DNA from: Allobranchiibius sp. CTAmp26
Lineage (GTDB): Bacteria > Actinomycetota > Actinomycetes > Actinomycetales > Dermatophilaceae
Assembly: GCF_017565405.1 (NCBI RefSeq)
Contig: NZ_JAGEKR010000012.1
Span: 248,001-312,000, forward strand
Direction of reading: 5' to 3'
DNA: 64,000 bases
In this document: positions 36,698 through 45,290 of the stretch, piece after piece
Position numbering within the stretch: position 1 is the stretch's first letter
Layout of the letters: each line of letters begins with the position of its first letter
Position numbers and translations under genes: made by a program
The notes under the pieces: model-generated
Seen by the model: only the letters and a program-made list of their open reading frames with translations
The model's database searches: none
Told to the model about the DNA's origin: nothing

Positions 36698-37851
36698 CGT
36701 TCCCCGGGGCCGTGCTCCCGTCGTACGACGAGCGCGGTCTGGTCGGTGTGCTGCCCCGGCTCGTCGCGTCGCTCGGGCTCGAACTGCCCGGTGATCAGCC
36801 TGCCGCGCCACTGCCGCCGGCACGTCGCGCCGTCGTGGTGCTGGTCGACGGCCTCGGGTGGGAGCAGCTGCGCGCTCGCGGCGGGCACGCACCCTTCCTG
36901 CGTCGAGCGCTCGCAGGCGCCGCTGAGATCGCGGAGCCTCTGACGGCCGGTTTCCCCTCGACCACGGCGACGAGCATGGGCGGCTTCGGGACCGGGGTCG
37001 GACCCGGTGCGCACGGGCTCGTCGGCTATCAGGTCCGTGCGCCGGGAGCGCGTCACGTCTTCAACGAGCTGACCTGGCAGGGCGGTCCCGACCCGCTCGA
37101 ATGGCAGCCGGGTCCGACCGTCTTCGAGCAGGCGACCGCGGCGGGCGTGCGCGTGACGATGGTGGGTCCGGGGCACTTCGACGGTTCCGGCCTGACGACC
37201 GCGGCGCTGCGCGGCGCTGCCTTCATCGGGGCGGAGGAGCTGTCCGGGCGGGTCGACGCCGCGCTCGCCGCACTGCGTGCCGCGCCCGCCGACGATCCCG
37301 CGCTGCTCTACCTCTACTGGGGCGAGGTGGACAAGGCCGGCCACGTGCACGGGTGCGACTCGTGGCAGTGGGGTGACGAGCTGGAGCTGCTCGACCGGGA
37401 GCTGGCGCGTCTGCACGCCGCGCTGCCGTCCGGGACCTCGCTGACCATCACCGCCGACCACGGAATGGTCGACATCCCCGCCGACGCCCGCATCGACGTC
37501 GTCCACGAACCCGACCTGCGCGACGGCGTACATCTCGTCGGCGGTGAGTTGCGCGCGCCGCAGGTCTACTGCCGGCCCGGCGCTGCCGAGACGGTGCTCG
37601 CCGCCTGGCGAGAGCGGCTCGCGGCGTCCGCGTGGGTGCTCAGTCGGGAGGAGGCCGTCGCCGAAGGGCTCTTCGGGCCGGTCCTGGACCGGGTGCTGCC
37701 CCGCCTGGGCGAGGTCATCGTCGCGATGCACGCGCCGGCCGGGGTGTTCGACAGCCGGGTGATGACGCCTCGGGTGTCGGGGCTCGTCGGCCAGCACGGC
37801 TCGCTCACGGCGGCCGAGCAGCTGGTGCCGTTCGTGCATCTGCCCGCCTGA
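36694..37851 (+). CDS. Alkaline-phosphatase-superfamily nucleotide pyrophosphatase/phosphodiesterase
   Basis: A 385-residue metal-dependent hydrolase. Metal and nucleophile motifs: VVVLVDGLGW with the first Asp, FPSTTATSMGG with the nucleophile Thr, WGEVDKAGHVHG, and ITADHGMVD. These match the nucleotide pyrophosphatase/phosphodiesterase branch. No signal peptide is present, so it is probably cytoplasmic. It is translationally coupled to DUF5998 by GTGA. In relatives thymidine kinase follows directly; here the DUF262 islet intervenes. Confidence 0.87.
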   Translation: MTFPGAVLPSYDERGLVGVLPRLVASLGLELPGDQPAAPLPPARRAVVVLVDGLGWEQLRARGGHAPFLRRALAGAAEIAEPLTAGFPSTTATSMGGFGTGVGPGAHGLVGYQVRAPGARHVFNELTWQGGPDPLEWQPGPTVFEQATAAGVRVTMVGPGHFDGSGLTTAALRGAAFIGAEELSGRVDAALAALRAAPADDPALLYLYWGEVDKAGHVHGCDSWQWGDELELLDRELARLHAALPSGTSLTITADHGMVDIPADARIDVVHEPDLRDGVHLVGGELRAPQVYCRPGAAETVLAAWRERLAASAWVLSREEAVAEGLFGPVLDRVLPRLGEVIVAMHAPAGVFDSRVMTPRVSGLVGQHGSLTAAEQLVPFVHLPA

Positions 37852-37916
37852 GCTCGTCATCAGCCTGGCGGCTGGCAGAAGCTGCGCCTGTGGCGCTGCA
37901 TGCGTAACGGGCCCCT

Positions 37917-37952
37917 GCCCAACTAGGTAATACCGGACGACGAGAGTTGGGC
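37917..37952 (+). terminator. Possible terminator after the phosphodiesterase
   Basis: GCCCAACT and AGTTGGGC form an 8-bp perfect stem around a 20-base loop, 65 bp after the stop codon and just where base composition turns AT-rich. It could end the phosphodiesterase operon or mark the boundary of the islet. Confidence 0.35.
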
Positions 37953-37987
37953 TGCAAGAGCGACTATCCAGCGCTGATCAGCTACTC

Positions 37988-38017
37988 GAGATATCTCCAC
38001 TACACTCAAATTATAAC
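37988..38017 (+). promoter_or_regulatory. Promoter and palindrome upstream of the DUF262 gene
   Basis: TATAAC at 38012-38017 is a good -10. A perfect 10-bp palindrome GAGATATCTC at 37988-37997 covers the -35 position and could be an operator. Another palindrome, GCTGATCAGC, lies at 37973-37982. Confidence 0.45.
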
Positions 38018-38049
38018 AGTCGAACCACGTGAAGAAGAAGGGGCCGCTC

Positions 38050-39759
38050 ATGGTCACTGCTTATGAAGCAAACCCAGTATTTGAGTCAACAAGTCCGCAA
38101 CTTTCAAATCTTTTGGCGCGAATTGATGCGGGCGACCTTGCGATACCCGACTTTCAGCGGGACTTCGTCTGGGATAGTTCGGCCATCCTTGAACTCATTC
38201 AGAGTGTCATGTCGAGGCATCCGGCGGGGTCCATACTTGCGTGGAGGCAGGATCCACAGAATCCTGCGCTAGCTAGCCGGAGGGTTGCCGGGTCGCCGAC
38301 CGGGGGCTCAGCACCTAATGAACTAGTGCTGGACGGCCAGCAGCGCCTTACTGCGCTGTACCGTGCCCTCAGTCTGAAGACTCCCGAGGCCTATTTCACG
38401 AAACTGAGTGAATTCGTGAACGACGACCTAACCGTCAAGTCGGTGCACGAGGTTGACTGGGACAGGGCTGTTTTCGTTGTAGACGCAAAGCGCTACAAGA
38501 ATTCCGAACATTTATCAGAGGAATGGCAATTCTCTAATGACGCCCTCCCATTGTTCGAGCTTCCGCAGATAGACGACTGGCTAGATGACTTCGCGCGGTA
38601 CAAAACCACAGACCATTCCGAGGAGTCCAAAATAAAATCGGCCTACCGAAGAGTCCGGGACACTTACCTGATCCCGCTGCGCAGTTACGGATTCCCTGTT
38701 ATTTCATTGCCAATCGATACGCCAATTCAGGCTGTCTGCACTATTTTCGAGACATTGAACAGGACGGGTCGCCCTCTTGGGGCGTTTGAATTAGTTACAG
38801 CAAGGTTATATCCACAAGGGGTGAGGCTTCGCGACCTTTGGGACCAGGCAAGACAGCAGTACGATGTTTTTGATGATTTCGCTTTTGAACCCTATAGCTT
38901 ACTTCAAGCTGTTTGCCTTAGGGCTCGCGGATCTGCTCAGCGAGCTGATGTGCTCAAGTTGCTCGCTAAGGATGACATAAGCACGCATTGGGATCCAATC
39001 GTTAGGGGAATGGCTGGTGTTATTGGCTTCCTCGAGAGCGAGTGCGGCGTGCTCAGTCGGAAGCTGCTGCCCTACGGAATGTTGGTCGCGCCAATGGCCG
39101 CAGTGTGGTTGGAGGTATCCCAACTTAAGCCGATTGAGCGCGGCATTGCAAACGACAAGTTAAAGAAGTATTTTTGGTGCACCACCTTCATGGGCAACTT
39201 CGACCAGGGCGCCAATAGCCAGGCAGGGGCTGACTATAAGGCATTGGAAGGGTGGATTCTCAAGGAGGGCGCAGCCCCTGAAGCTGTCGCGCAGTTCGCT
39301 TTTTCCGAGGACAACTTGATTACTGCCTCTGCGCGGCGCAAGGCATTGCTTGCGGGTGTGATGGCGCTGATTGTTCGAGATGGGGCGCTCGACTTTCATA
39401 CGGCGCTCAAATTGACGGCGCAGCGACTTCACGACGGAAAGGTGGATTCGCACCACTTCTTTCCGCGAGCGTATCTTGCCAACGACGAGCAGTCGGAGCT
39501 GCTTGTCAATCGAGTTCTGATAGATTCAGAAACGAACAAAATAATCGGAAAGAAGGCTCCTTCCGATTATCTGAAGATTATGCGCGAAGCGCAAACTGAA
39601 GCGAAAGTCGACACTGTTCTGCAGTCGCATTATGTTTTTCAATATGGCGAGAATCTGAACGATTATGATGCGTTCGTCCGGATGCGGTCGTCGGCCATTT
39701 GCGATGGAATAGAACAGGTTACCGGAATGACAATTCCTAGAATTGACGATGGGAGTTAG
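38050..39759 (+). CDS. DUF262/HNH (GmrSD-type) protein, probable defence nuclease
   Basis: A 569-residue protein. The N-terminal DUF262 domain shows IPDFQRDFVWD near residue 33, LDGQQRLTALYR near 100 and FETLNRTG near 235, the ParB/GmrS-like NTPase motifs. The C-terminal part has SHHFFPRAYL followed by VNRVLI and a Lys-rich NKIIGKKAPSDYL, an HNH-like (DUF1524-type) nuclease. GmrSD-type enzymes cut modified phage DNA or act in other defence systems. ATG 38050 has AAGGGG six bases before it; a GTG at 38029 is the alternative. The gene is visibly AT-richer than all neighbours, with codons such as aaa, aat and ttt that are rare elsewhere, so it is a horizontally acquired islet. No methyltransferase or partner is encoded beside it. 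Confidence 0.82.
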   Translation: MVTAYEANPVFESTSPQLSNLLARIDAGDLAIPDFQRDFVWDSSAILELIQSVMSRHPAGSILAWRQDPQNPALASRRVAGSPTGGSAPNELVLDGQQRLTALYRALSLKTPEAYFTKLSEFVNDDLTVKSVHEVDWDRAVFVVDAKRYKNSEHLSEEWQFSNDALPLFELPQIDDWLDDFARYKTTDHSEESKIKSAYRRVRDTYLIPLRSYGFPVISLPIDTPIQAVCTIFETLNRTGRPLGAFELVTARLYPQGVRLRDLWDQARQQYDVFDDFAFEPYSLLQAVCLRARGSAQRADVLKLLAKDDISTHWDPIVRGMAGVIGFLESECGVLSRKLLPYGMLVAPMAAVWLEVSQLKPIERGIANDKLKKYFWCTTFMGNFDQGANSQAGADYKALEGWILKEGAAPEAVAQFAFSEDNLITASARRKALLAGVMALIVRDGALDFHTALKLTAQRLHDGKVDSHHFFPRAYLANDEQSELLVNRVLIDSETNKIIGKKAPSDYLKIMREAQTEAKVDTVLQSHYVFQYGENLNDYDAFVRMRSSAICDGIEQVTGMTIPRIDDGS

Positions 39760-39805
39760 TAAACTTGCCAAAATTTGCAACCTAGCTGGGCGGTCTGGGT
39801 GGTCG

Positions 39806-39836
39806 CCGCATTTCTACTGTAGAGCTCAGAATGCGG
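39806..39836 (+). terminator. Hairpin after the DUF262 gene
   Basis: CCGCATT (39806-39812) pairs with AATGCGG (39830-39836), with a bulged extension, 46 bp after the stop codon. It probably terminates the DUF262 transcript before thymidine kinase. The remaining 39760-39935 holds no gene. Confidence 0.45.
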
Positions 39837-39935
39837 TCGAATTGTTCGATTTGCATCTGCATTGCGTTCTCCGATTGCTGGATCGGTGGGCTCTGCTTAC
39901 GGGTGGACCGGAAGTAGCGGTTAGGGTGGTGGACC

Positions 39936-40643
39936 GTGGCTGAGCTGGTCTTCTTCTCCGGGACGATGGACTGCGGCAAGTCGACCCTGGCGCTGCAGAT
40001 GGAACACAACCATCGCGCGCGCGGTCACGACGGGCTGGTCTTCACGCGGCACGACCGGGCGGGGGAGGCGGTGCTCTCCAGTCGTCTCGGGCTCGCCCGG
40101 GAGGCGCTGGAGGTGAGCGACGGTCTCGACTTCTGGGACGTCGTCGTCGAGCACGCCACGCACGGCCGCGACCTGCGCTTCCTCATCTGCGACGAAGCGC
40201 AGTTCTACACCTCCGAGCAGGTCGAGCAACTGGCGCGGGTGGTCGACGAGATGGACATCGACGTCTACGCGTTCGGGATCACCGCAGACTTCCGCGCGCA
40301 GCTCTTCCCCGGGTCACGACGGCTGATCGAGCTCGCCGACCGGGTCTCGACCCTGCAGGTCGAGGCGCTGTGCTGGTGCGGGCGCACGGCCACCCACAAC
40401 GCGCGCGTCGTCGACGGTCAGATGGTCGTCGAGGGCGACCAGGTCGTCGTCGGAGACGTGGGTGAGGTGAATCCGGGTGCGCCGGAGAGCCTGGTCGAGT
40501 ACGAGGTGCTCTGCCGCCGGCACTACATGCGGCGGATGACGTCGTACGCCGCGCGCGTCACCTCCCAGCACCCGCTGCCGTTCGACGCGGAGGGCTCCGC
40601 GCTCTGCCCGCTACCCACGCTCGCCGCGCACGACGCTCGCTGA
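39936..40643 (+). CDS. tdk: Thymidine kinase
   Basis: A 235-residue type II thymidine kinase, salvaging thymidine with ATP. P-loop GTMDCGKST near residue 8, Walker B/lasso ICDEAQFYT near residue 85, and a zinc site made from CWCGR and CRRHYMRR. The GTG start lies just after the islet boundary region. The C-terminus is extended by about 30 residues relative to short TKs. Normal gene-order neighbours in relatives are the phosphodiesterase and DUF5998, now separated by the DUF262 gene. Confidence 0.92.
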   Translation: MAELVFFSGTMDCGKSTLALQMEHNHRARGHDGLVFTRHDRAGEAVLSSRLGLAREALEVSDGLDFWDVVVEHATHGRDLRFLICDEAQFYTSEQVEQLARVVDEMDIDVYAFGITADFRAQLFPGSRRLIELADRVSTLQVEALCWCGRTATHNARVVDGQMVVEGDQVVVGDVGEVNPGAPESLVEYEVLCRRHYMRRMTSYAARVTSQHPLPFDAEGSALCPLPTLAAHDAR

Positions 40644-40696
40644 TCCCTCGCCGCGAGCCGCCGTCGAGTGACACCGGTGCGGGGCATGATGTGGGC

Positions 40697-42175
40697 ATGA
40701 GCGAGCCGGGACGCGACGACGCGCGGACCCTGCCGCTGCCCCGCGACGCGCGACCGGGTGCCACCCGTCCTGTCGACCGGTCCGGGGACGGTACGCATGA
40801 CCACCCGCCGCGCGGCCGCGCGGCCAAAGCGGTCGGGCGTGGCGCGGTGCGAGGGGCAGCACTCCTCGGCCGCGGCAGTGCCGGGTTCGGCCGCGGGTCC
40901 TATCGGCTGGCGCGTCGCGCCAGTCAGGCGCAGGGCGCGGGCGAGACGGGCCTGTCGCGGCTGATTGAGGTGCACGCCTTCAGCTCGGCCGGTGACGCCG
41001 CCGTGACGGTGGGTCTGGCCGGCACGGTGTTCTTCGCGGGCACCAGCAGCCAGGCACGCGGTCACACCCTGCTCTTCCTGCTGCTGACGATGCTGCCCTT
41101 CGCGGTCGTCGCGCCGCTGATGGGACCGCTGCTCGACCGTTTCCGGCACGGCCGGCGGTGGGCGATCGGAGGGACCCTGGCCGGACGCGCGTTCCTGTGC
41201 TGGGTGCTGGCCCAGGCGGTCGACGCCGACTCGCTCTGGCTCTTCCCGGTGGCCATGAGCGTGCTGGTGGCTTCGAAGGCCTACCTGGTGACCCGGTCCG
41301 CCGCCGCGCCCCGGCTGCTGCCCTCGCAGCTCACCCTGGTGAAGGCCAACGGACGGCTGTCGCTGGCCGGTGTCGTCGGCGCGGCGATCGGCGGCGGCAT
41401 CGCAGGGATCGCCACCAAGGTCAGCGGGCCGGCCTGGTCGCTGCGGGTCGCGTTCGTGCTCTTCATCATCGGCACGGTGCTGGCGGTCCTGCTCCCCCCG
41501 CGGGTCGACTCCAGCGAGGGCGAGAAGTCGGCATCGATGGTCGACCTCGCGACGGGGGAGAACGTCGTACGACGGGGCGTGTCCCACGACGTGGTGCTCG
41601 CGCTGCGCGCGAATGTCGGGCTGCGCTGGCTGTCCGGATTCCTCACGATCTTCCTGGCGTTCCTCATGCGAGCCCACCCGTTCCCCGGATGGGAGCACCG
41701 CACCAACCTGCTGCTCGCCCTCGTCGTCGGCGCCGCGGGTGTCGGCAACGCGCTGGGCACGGTGCTGGGCTCGGTGCTGAAGTTCGCCGCGCCGCGGGTC
41801 ATCGTGCTCGTGACGCTGCTCGCGGACGCCGTCGCGATCGTCGCCGCGGCGGTCTTCTTCGGGCTGCGCACCGCCGTCCTGGTCGGCCTGGTCGCCGGGA
41901 TCGGTCAGCAGCTGGGCAAGCTGGCCCTTGATTCGCTGATCCAGGACACCGTGCCGGAGCACATGCGCACCAGCGTCTTCGGCCGCTCCGAGACCCTTCT
42001 GCAGCTGTCCTGGGTCGTTGGCGGCATCATCGCCGTAGTCATCCCGAACAACGCGACGGTGGGCATGGTGCTCGCCGCGACGGTGCTGTTGCTGTGGGTC
42101 ACCGCGGTGCTGATCTGGCGCAGCGGTCGCGACCTGCCACGGGTCAGTCTCGGCCGCGCCGGCCGCCGAACATGA
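40697..42175 (+). CDS. MFS transporter
   Basis: A 492-residue integral membrane protein with about twelve helices following an 85-residue Arg/Gly/Ala-rich cytoplasmic lead. The LPFAVVAPLMGPLLDRFRHG loop fits the major facilitator cytoplasmic A-motif. There is no close substrate hint; similar proteins are annotated as drug or metabolite exporters. ATG 40697 is preferred over GTG 40691. The 3' end overlaps the sepH end by 32 bp, tail to tail. Confidence 0.85.
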   Translation: MSEPGRDDARTLPLPRDARPGATRPVDRSGDGTHDHPPRGRAAKAVGRGAVRGAALLGRGSAGFGRGSYRLARRASQAQGAGETGLSRLIEVHAFSSAGDAAVTVGLAGTVFFAGTSSQARGHTLLFLLLTMLPFAVVAPLMGPLLDRFRHGRRWAIGGTLAGRAFLCWVLAQAVDADSLWLFPVAMSVLVASKAYLVTRSAAAPRLLPSQLTLVKANGRLSLAGVVGAAIGGGIAGIATKVSGPAWSLRVAFVLFIIGTVLAVLLPPRVDSSEGEKSASMVDLATGENVVRRGVSHDVVLALRANVGLRWLSGFLTIFLAFLMRAHPFPGWEHRTNLLLALVVGAAGVGNALGTVLGSVLKFAAPRVIVLVTLLADAVAIVAAAVFFGLRTAVLVGLVAGIGQQLGKLALDSLIQDTVPEHMRTSVFGRSETLLQLSWVVGGIIAVVIPNNATVGMVLAATVLLLWVTAVLIWRSGRDLPRVSLGRAGRRT

Positions 42176-43892
42176 TGTCGTCCCAGCTCGGCACGCTGGG
42201 CCGTCCGGACCGTGCGCCGCTCGGTCGCCGCGGCGGCGCGGGAGAGAGCGCCTCGTCGGGCTGTCCGGCGGAGTCCAGCTCCTCGGCCTGATCGCTGAGC
42301 TGCTCGCTGGGCTGCTCGTCGTCGCGGACGGCGGTCGCGCCTGGCGCTCCCGGCGCGTGAACGGCGGGTGCTGCGCGTTCGCCTTCCTGCAGCGCGTCGA
42401 CCGCCGTGGCACCGTGACCGACGACCTCTTCGGTCGCCTGCTGGTCGTCTGACCCAGCATCCTCGACAGGTTCGGGCTCGGCGGCTGCCTCGTCGGCGCC
42501 CGTTGCGTCGTCGGAGCCCGTGGTCGAGGCGGGCTCGGAGCGCTCAGGCTCGGTCGTCGCCGTGGTGGTGTTCGGCTGGTCGAGGTCGGCCGGTCGGGCG
42601 CCTTGCGTCTGCTCGGAGTCCACGGCCTCAGCGGCGCCGTCGTCCTGGCCGTGGGCGGACCCGGAGTCGTCCGACTGCTCGGCGACTGCTCCGAAGAGAT
42701 CGACCGTCCCGGTGACCGGGTCGTGCCCGAGGTCGTCGACCGTCGGCTCCGCGGGCGTCTCGTCGGCCAGGGCGTGCCCGGGCTGATCGGCCGGGTCGGC
42801 ACGGTCGGCCTCATGACCGGTCTGGCCGGGCTGTTGCACGGGCACGGGCTGGGGCTGGGTAGGTGCTGCCTGCGTGACATCCGACGGGTCGGACGGTGAC
42901 TCGATCGGCGGCACGTCCACCGGCGTACGACCTGCGCGGTTGCGCGAGCCGCGGGTGCGCCGGCCACGAGAACGGGCCTGCATGGCGGACACGAGATCGA
43001 CCGCTCCGGCCGACGTCGCGGACGTTCCCGATCCGGATGACCCGGCGTCGGCAGGTGCACCGGCTGATCCGGAGGGTGCCCCCGGCTCGGACACGCCGCC
43101 CTCGGCCTCGACGTCGAACACCTTGACCGGTGCTGCGGGCGCGGGGATCGGACCGCCGGCGGCCCGTTCGTCCTCACCGAGCCATCGTGCTTCGTCGTCG
43201 ACCGCCGTCAACGTGCGAGTCGCTGCCCGGAAGAGCCACGACGCCTCCCGGGTGCGCCCGCCCGCGCTGAACCGGCAGACGACCACCCAGCCGCGACCCG
43301 CCGTACGGTGCGCATCCCAGGCGACGGCGTCGCCGGTCACGCCACGGTCGTGCAGCCGTGCGGCGACGCGATCGCCGACGGTCGTCGCGGTGTCGGTGGT
43401 GGTGGGGCCGACGGGGAGGTCCTGCGCGAGTCCGGCGATGTAGGAGCGCTCGGCCTCGATCGGCGCGGCGTAACGCTCCACCTTGGCCTGGTCCCACCCC
43501 GCGGCAGCGGCGACGTGCCCGACCGAGTGGCCCGCGCGCAGCAACTCCTGCACGGCGCGCGGGGTGACCAGCTCGCCCGGAGGCAGGTGAGGCAGGTCGC
43601 CGATCGGGGCTGCGGGCTGCTCCGACACGAGACTCACCGCGCGGGTGTCCGCGCCCGCGGCACTCACCGCGCGGGTGTCCGCGCCCGCCGCCGTGTCCGC
43701 ACCGGAGGTCACTTCCTCGGCGTGGGGCGCACCGTCGCGGGACGACTCGGTGTCCGTCGGCGGCGCAGCCGTAGCCGCCGCCGCGACCGACTCACGCACC
43801 CGGTCATCGACCGACAGTCGGTAGCGTCCGCCGTCGTCGTCGACCAGGTGCAGGTCGGCGCCGTCGACCTCGCTCACCTTCAGGTCCCGCAT
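42144..43892 (-). CDS. sepH: Septation protein SepH (DUF3071)
   Basis: A 582-residue protein. The N-terminal DUF3071 domain begins MRDLKVSEVDGADLHLVDDDG and has a helix-turn-helix-like RAVQELLRAGHSVGHVAAAAGW near 105-126. A long acidic, Pro/Ala/Asp/Glu-rich disordered region follows, ending in the conserved RPSVPSWDDIMFGGRR. SepH stimulates FtsZ assembly in Streptomyces. ATG 43892 has AGGAC six bases upstream. A 30-bp tandem duplication (10 residues, GADTRAVSAA) lies at about 43631-43691. Its 3' end overlaps the convergent MFS gene by 32 bp. Confidence 0.9.
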   Translation of the reverse strand: MRDLKVSEVDGADLHLVDDDGGRYRLSVDDRVRESVAAAATAAPPTDTESSRDGAPHAEEVTSGADTAAGADTRAVSAAGADTRAVSLVSEQPAAPIGDLPHLPPGELVTPRAVQELLRAGHSVGHVAAAAGWDQAKVERYAAPIEAERSYIAGLAQDLPVGPTTTDTATTVGDRVAARLHDRGVTGDAVAWDAHRTAGRGWVVVCRFSAGGRTREASWLFRAATRTLTAVDDEARWLGEDERAAGGPIPAPAAPVKVFDVEAEGGVSEPGAPSGSAGAPADAGSSGSGTSATSAGAVDLVSAMQARSRGRRTRGSRNRAGRTPVDVPPIESPSDPSDVTQAAPTQPQPVPVQQPGQTGHEADRADPADQPGHALADETPAEPTVDDLGHDPVTGTVDLFGAVAEQSDDSGSAHGQDDGAAEAVDSEQTQGARPADLDQPNTTTATTEPERSEPASTTGSDDATGADEAAAEPEPVEDAGSDDQQATEEVVGHGATAVDALQEGERAAPAVHAPGAPGATAVRDDEQPSEQLSDQAEELDSAGQPDEALSPAPPRRPSGARSGRPSVPSWDDIMFGGRRGRD

Positions 43893-44012
43893 CGCTTCGT
43901 CCTGCCTCTCGATGTCCTCTAGCCCGCAGGATGTCACGATCGGCGACGGCTGTCGGCGAGGCCACGCCGACCTCCCGAGCGGTGCCGGTGCGGTGCGCGG
44001 CAGACTGGCCCG

Positions 44013-45290
44013 ATGAATTCTCCCATCGACGGCCCCGAGTCGTCCCAGCCGGAGGAACCGGCCGCTCCCGCGGAGCAGCCCCTCCCGGACGCGGTGCCCG
44101 CGCCGGTCGAGTCGGCCGAGCCGGGCGGAGTCAGTGACGAGGTCCTCGCCGCCGCGACAGAGCCGGTGCCCGACCCCGCTCCCCAGGAGGAGCTCGCCGC
44201 GATGGTGCCGTACGACGCCGTCGTGCTGTTGTCGTTCGGGGGACCGGAGGCGCCGGCGGAGGTCATGCCGTTCCTGCGCCGCGTGACGGCCGGGCGCGGG
44301 ATCCCCGACGAGCGTCTGGAGTCCGTGGCCGAGCACTACTACGACTTCGGCGGCGTGAGCCCGATCAACGACCAGTGCCGCGCGCTGCGCGACGCCCTGC
44401 ACGGTGAGCTGCGCCGTCGCGGGATCGCGACCCCGGTGCTGTGGGGCAATCGCAACGGCGAGCCGTTCCTGGTCGACACCCTGCGCGAGGCGTACGACGC
44501 GGGCGCGCGACGGGTGCTCGTGGTGACGACGAGCGCGTACTCCTCCTACAGCTCCTGCCGGCAGTACCGCGAGGACATCGCGGCTGCGCAGATCGCACTG
44601 CATGAGGAGGGGCGCGAACTGGCGGTCGACAAGATCCGGCCGTACGCGACGCATCCCAGCTTCTCCCGGGTCAACACCCGTCTGGTGACCGACGCCGTCC
44701 GCGCGAGCACCCAGTCGGACGACGACAAGCTGCGGATCGTCTTCGTGACCCACTCGATCCCGGAGGCGATGGACGACACGTCCGGCCCGGGCGACGGCGA
44801 GGGCAGCCTCTACGAGCACCAGCACGACGAGATCGCCCATGTCGTCCTCGACGAGGCGGGGATCACCCTCGATCGTGATCTGCATGGTGCGCTGGTCTAC
44901 TGCTCCCGCTCCGGAGCGCCCGGCCAGCCGTGGCTCGAACCGGACGTCAACGACCACCTGAGGGAGTTGGCCGCCAAGGGAGTCACCGACGTGGTGGTCG
45001 CGCCGATCGGATTCGTCTCCGACCACATGGAGGTCAAGTACGACCTCGACACCGAGGCGCGCGCGACCGCCGACGAGCTCGGCCTGCGGATGACGCGGGT
45101 GCCGACGGTCGGTGTCGACCCGGAGTTCGTGAGCGGGCTGGTCGATCTGGCCGAGGAGCGCGCCGCCCAGGCGCGCGGCGAACAGGTGGTGCTGCCCGCG
45201 TGGCCGGGAGGCGCCATGCCGTCGGTGTGTGCCGCGGGCTGCTGCCCCAACCTGCGCACGCCCAAGCCGGCCGCGTGCGGGAGCGACTGA
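44013..45290 (+). CDS. cpfC: Coproporphyrin III ferrochelatase
   Basis: A 425-residue ferrochelatase that inserts iron into coproporphyrin III in the actinobacterial heme route. LLSFGGPEAP, the catalytic-His region VFVTHSIPEAM, and the Glu-containing EVKYDLDTEA are present. The C-terminal SVCAAGCCPN supplies cysteines for a [2Fe-2S] cluster. Residues 1-63 are an acidic Pro/Ala extension absent from most homologues; an internal ATG at 44202, after AGGAGG, could be the true start. It overlaps the SuhB-like gene by TGATG. The divergent gene is sepH. Confidence 0.9.
   Translation: MNSPIDGPESSQPEEPAAPAEQPLPDAVPAPVESAEPGGVSDEVLAAATEPVPDPAPQEELAAMVPYDAVVLLSFGGPEAPAEVMPFLRRVTAGRGIPDERLESVAEHYYDFGGVSPINDQCRALRDALHGELRRRGIATPVLWGNRNGEPFLVDTLREAYDAGARRVLVVTTSAYSSYSSCRQYREDIAAAQIALHEEGRELAVDKIRPYATHPSFSRVNTRLVTDAVRASTQSDDDKLRIVFVTHSIPEAMDDTSGPGDGEGSLYEHQHDEIAHVVLDEAGITLDRDLHGALVYCSRSGAPGQPWLEPDVNDHLRELAAKGVTDVVVAPIGFVSDHMEVKYDLDTEARATADELGLRMTRVPTVGVDPEFVSGLVDLAEERAAQARGEQVVLPAWPGGAMPSVCAAGCCPNLRTPKPAACGSD

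Noticed and set aside
39806-39836. Sequence resembling a Cas12a-type repeat (TTTCTACTGTAGAG)
   Set aside because: Single copy, no spacers, no cas genes; better explained as the hairpin terminator of the DUF262 gene.
43631-43691. CRISPR-like tandem repeat
   Set aside because: A 30-bp in-frame duplication within the disordered part of sepH; no spacers.
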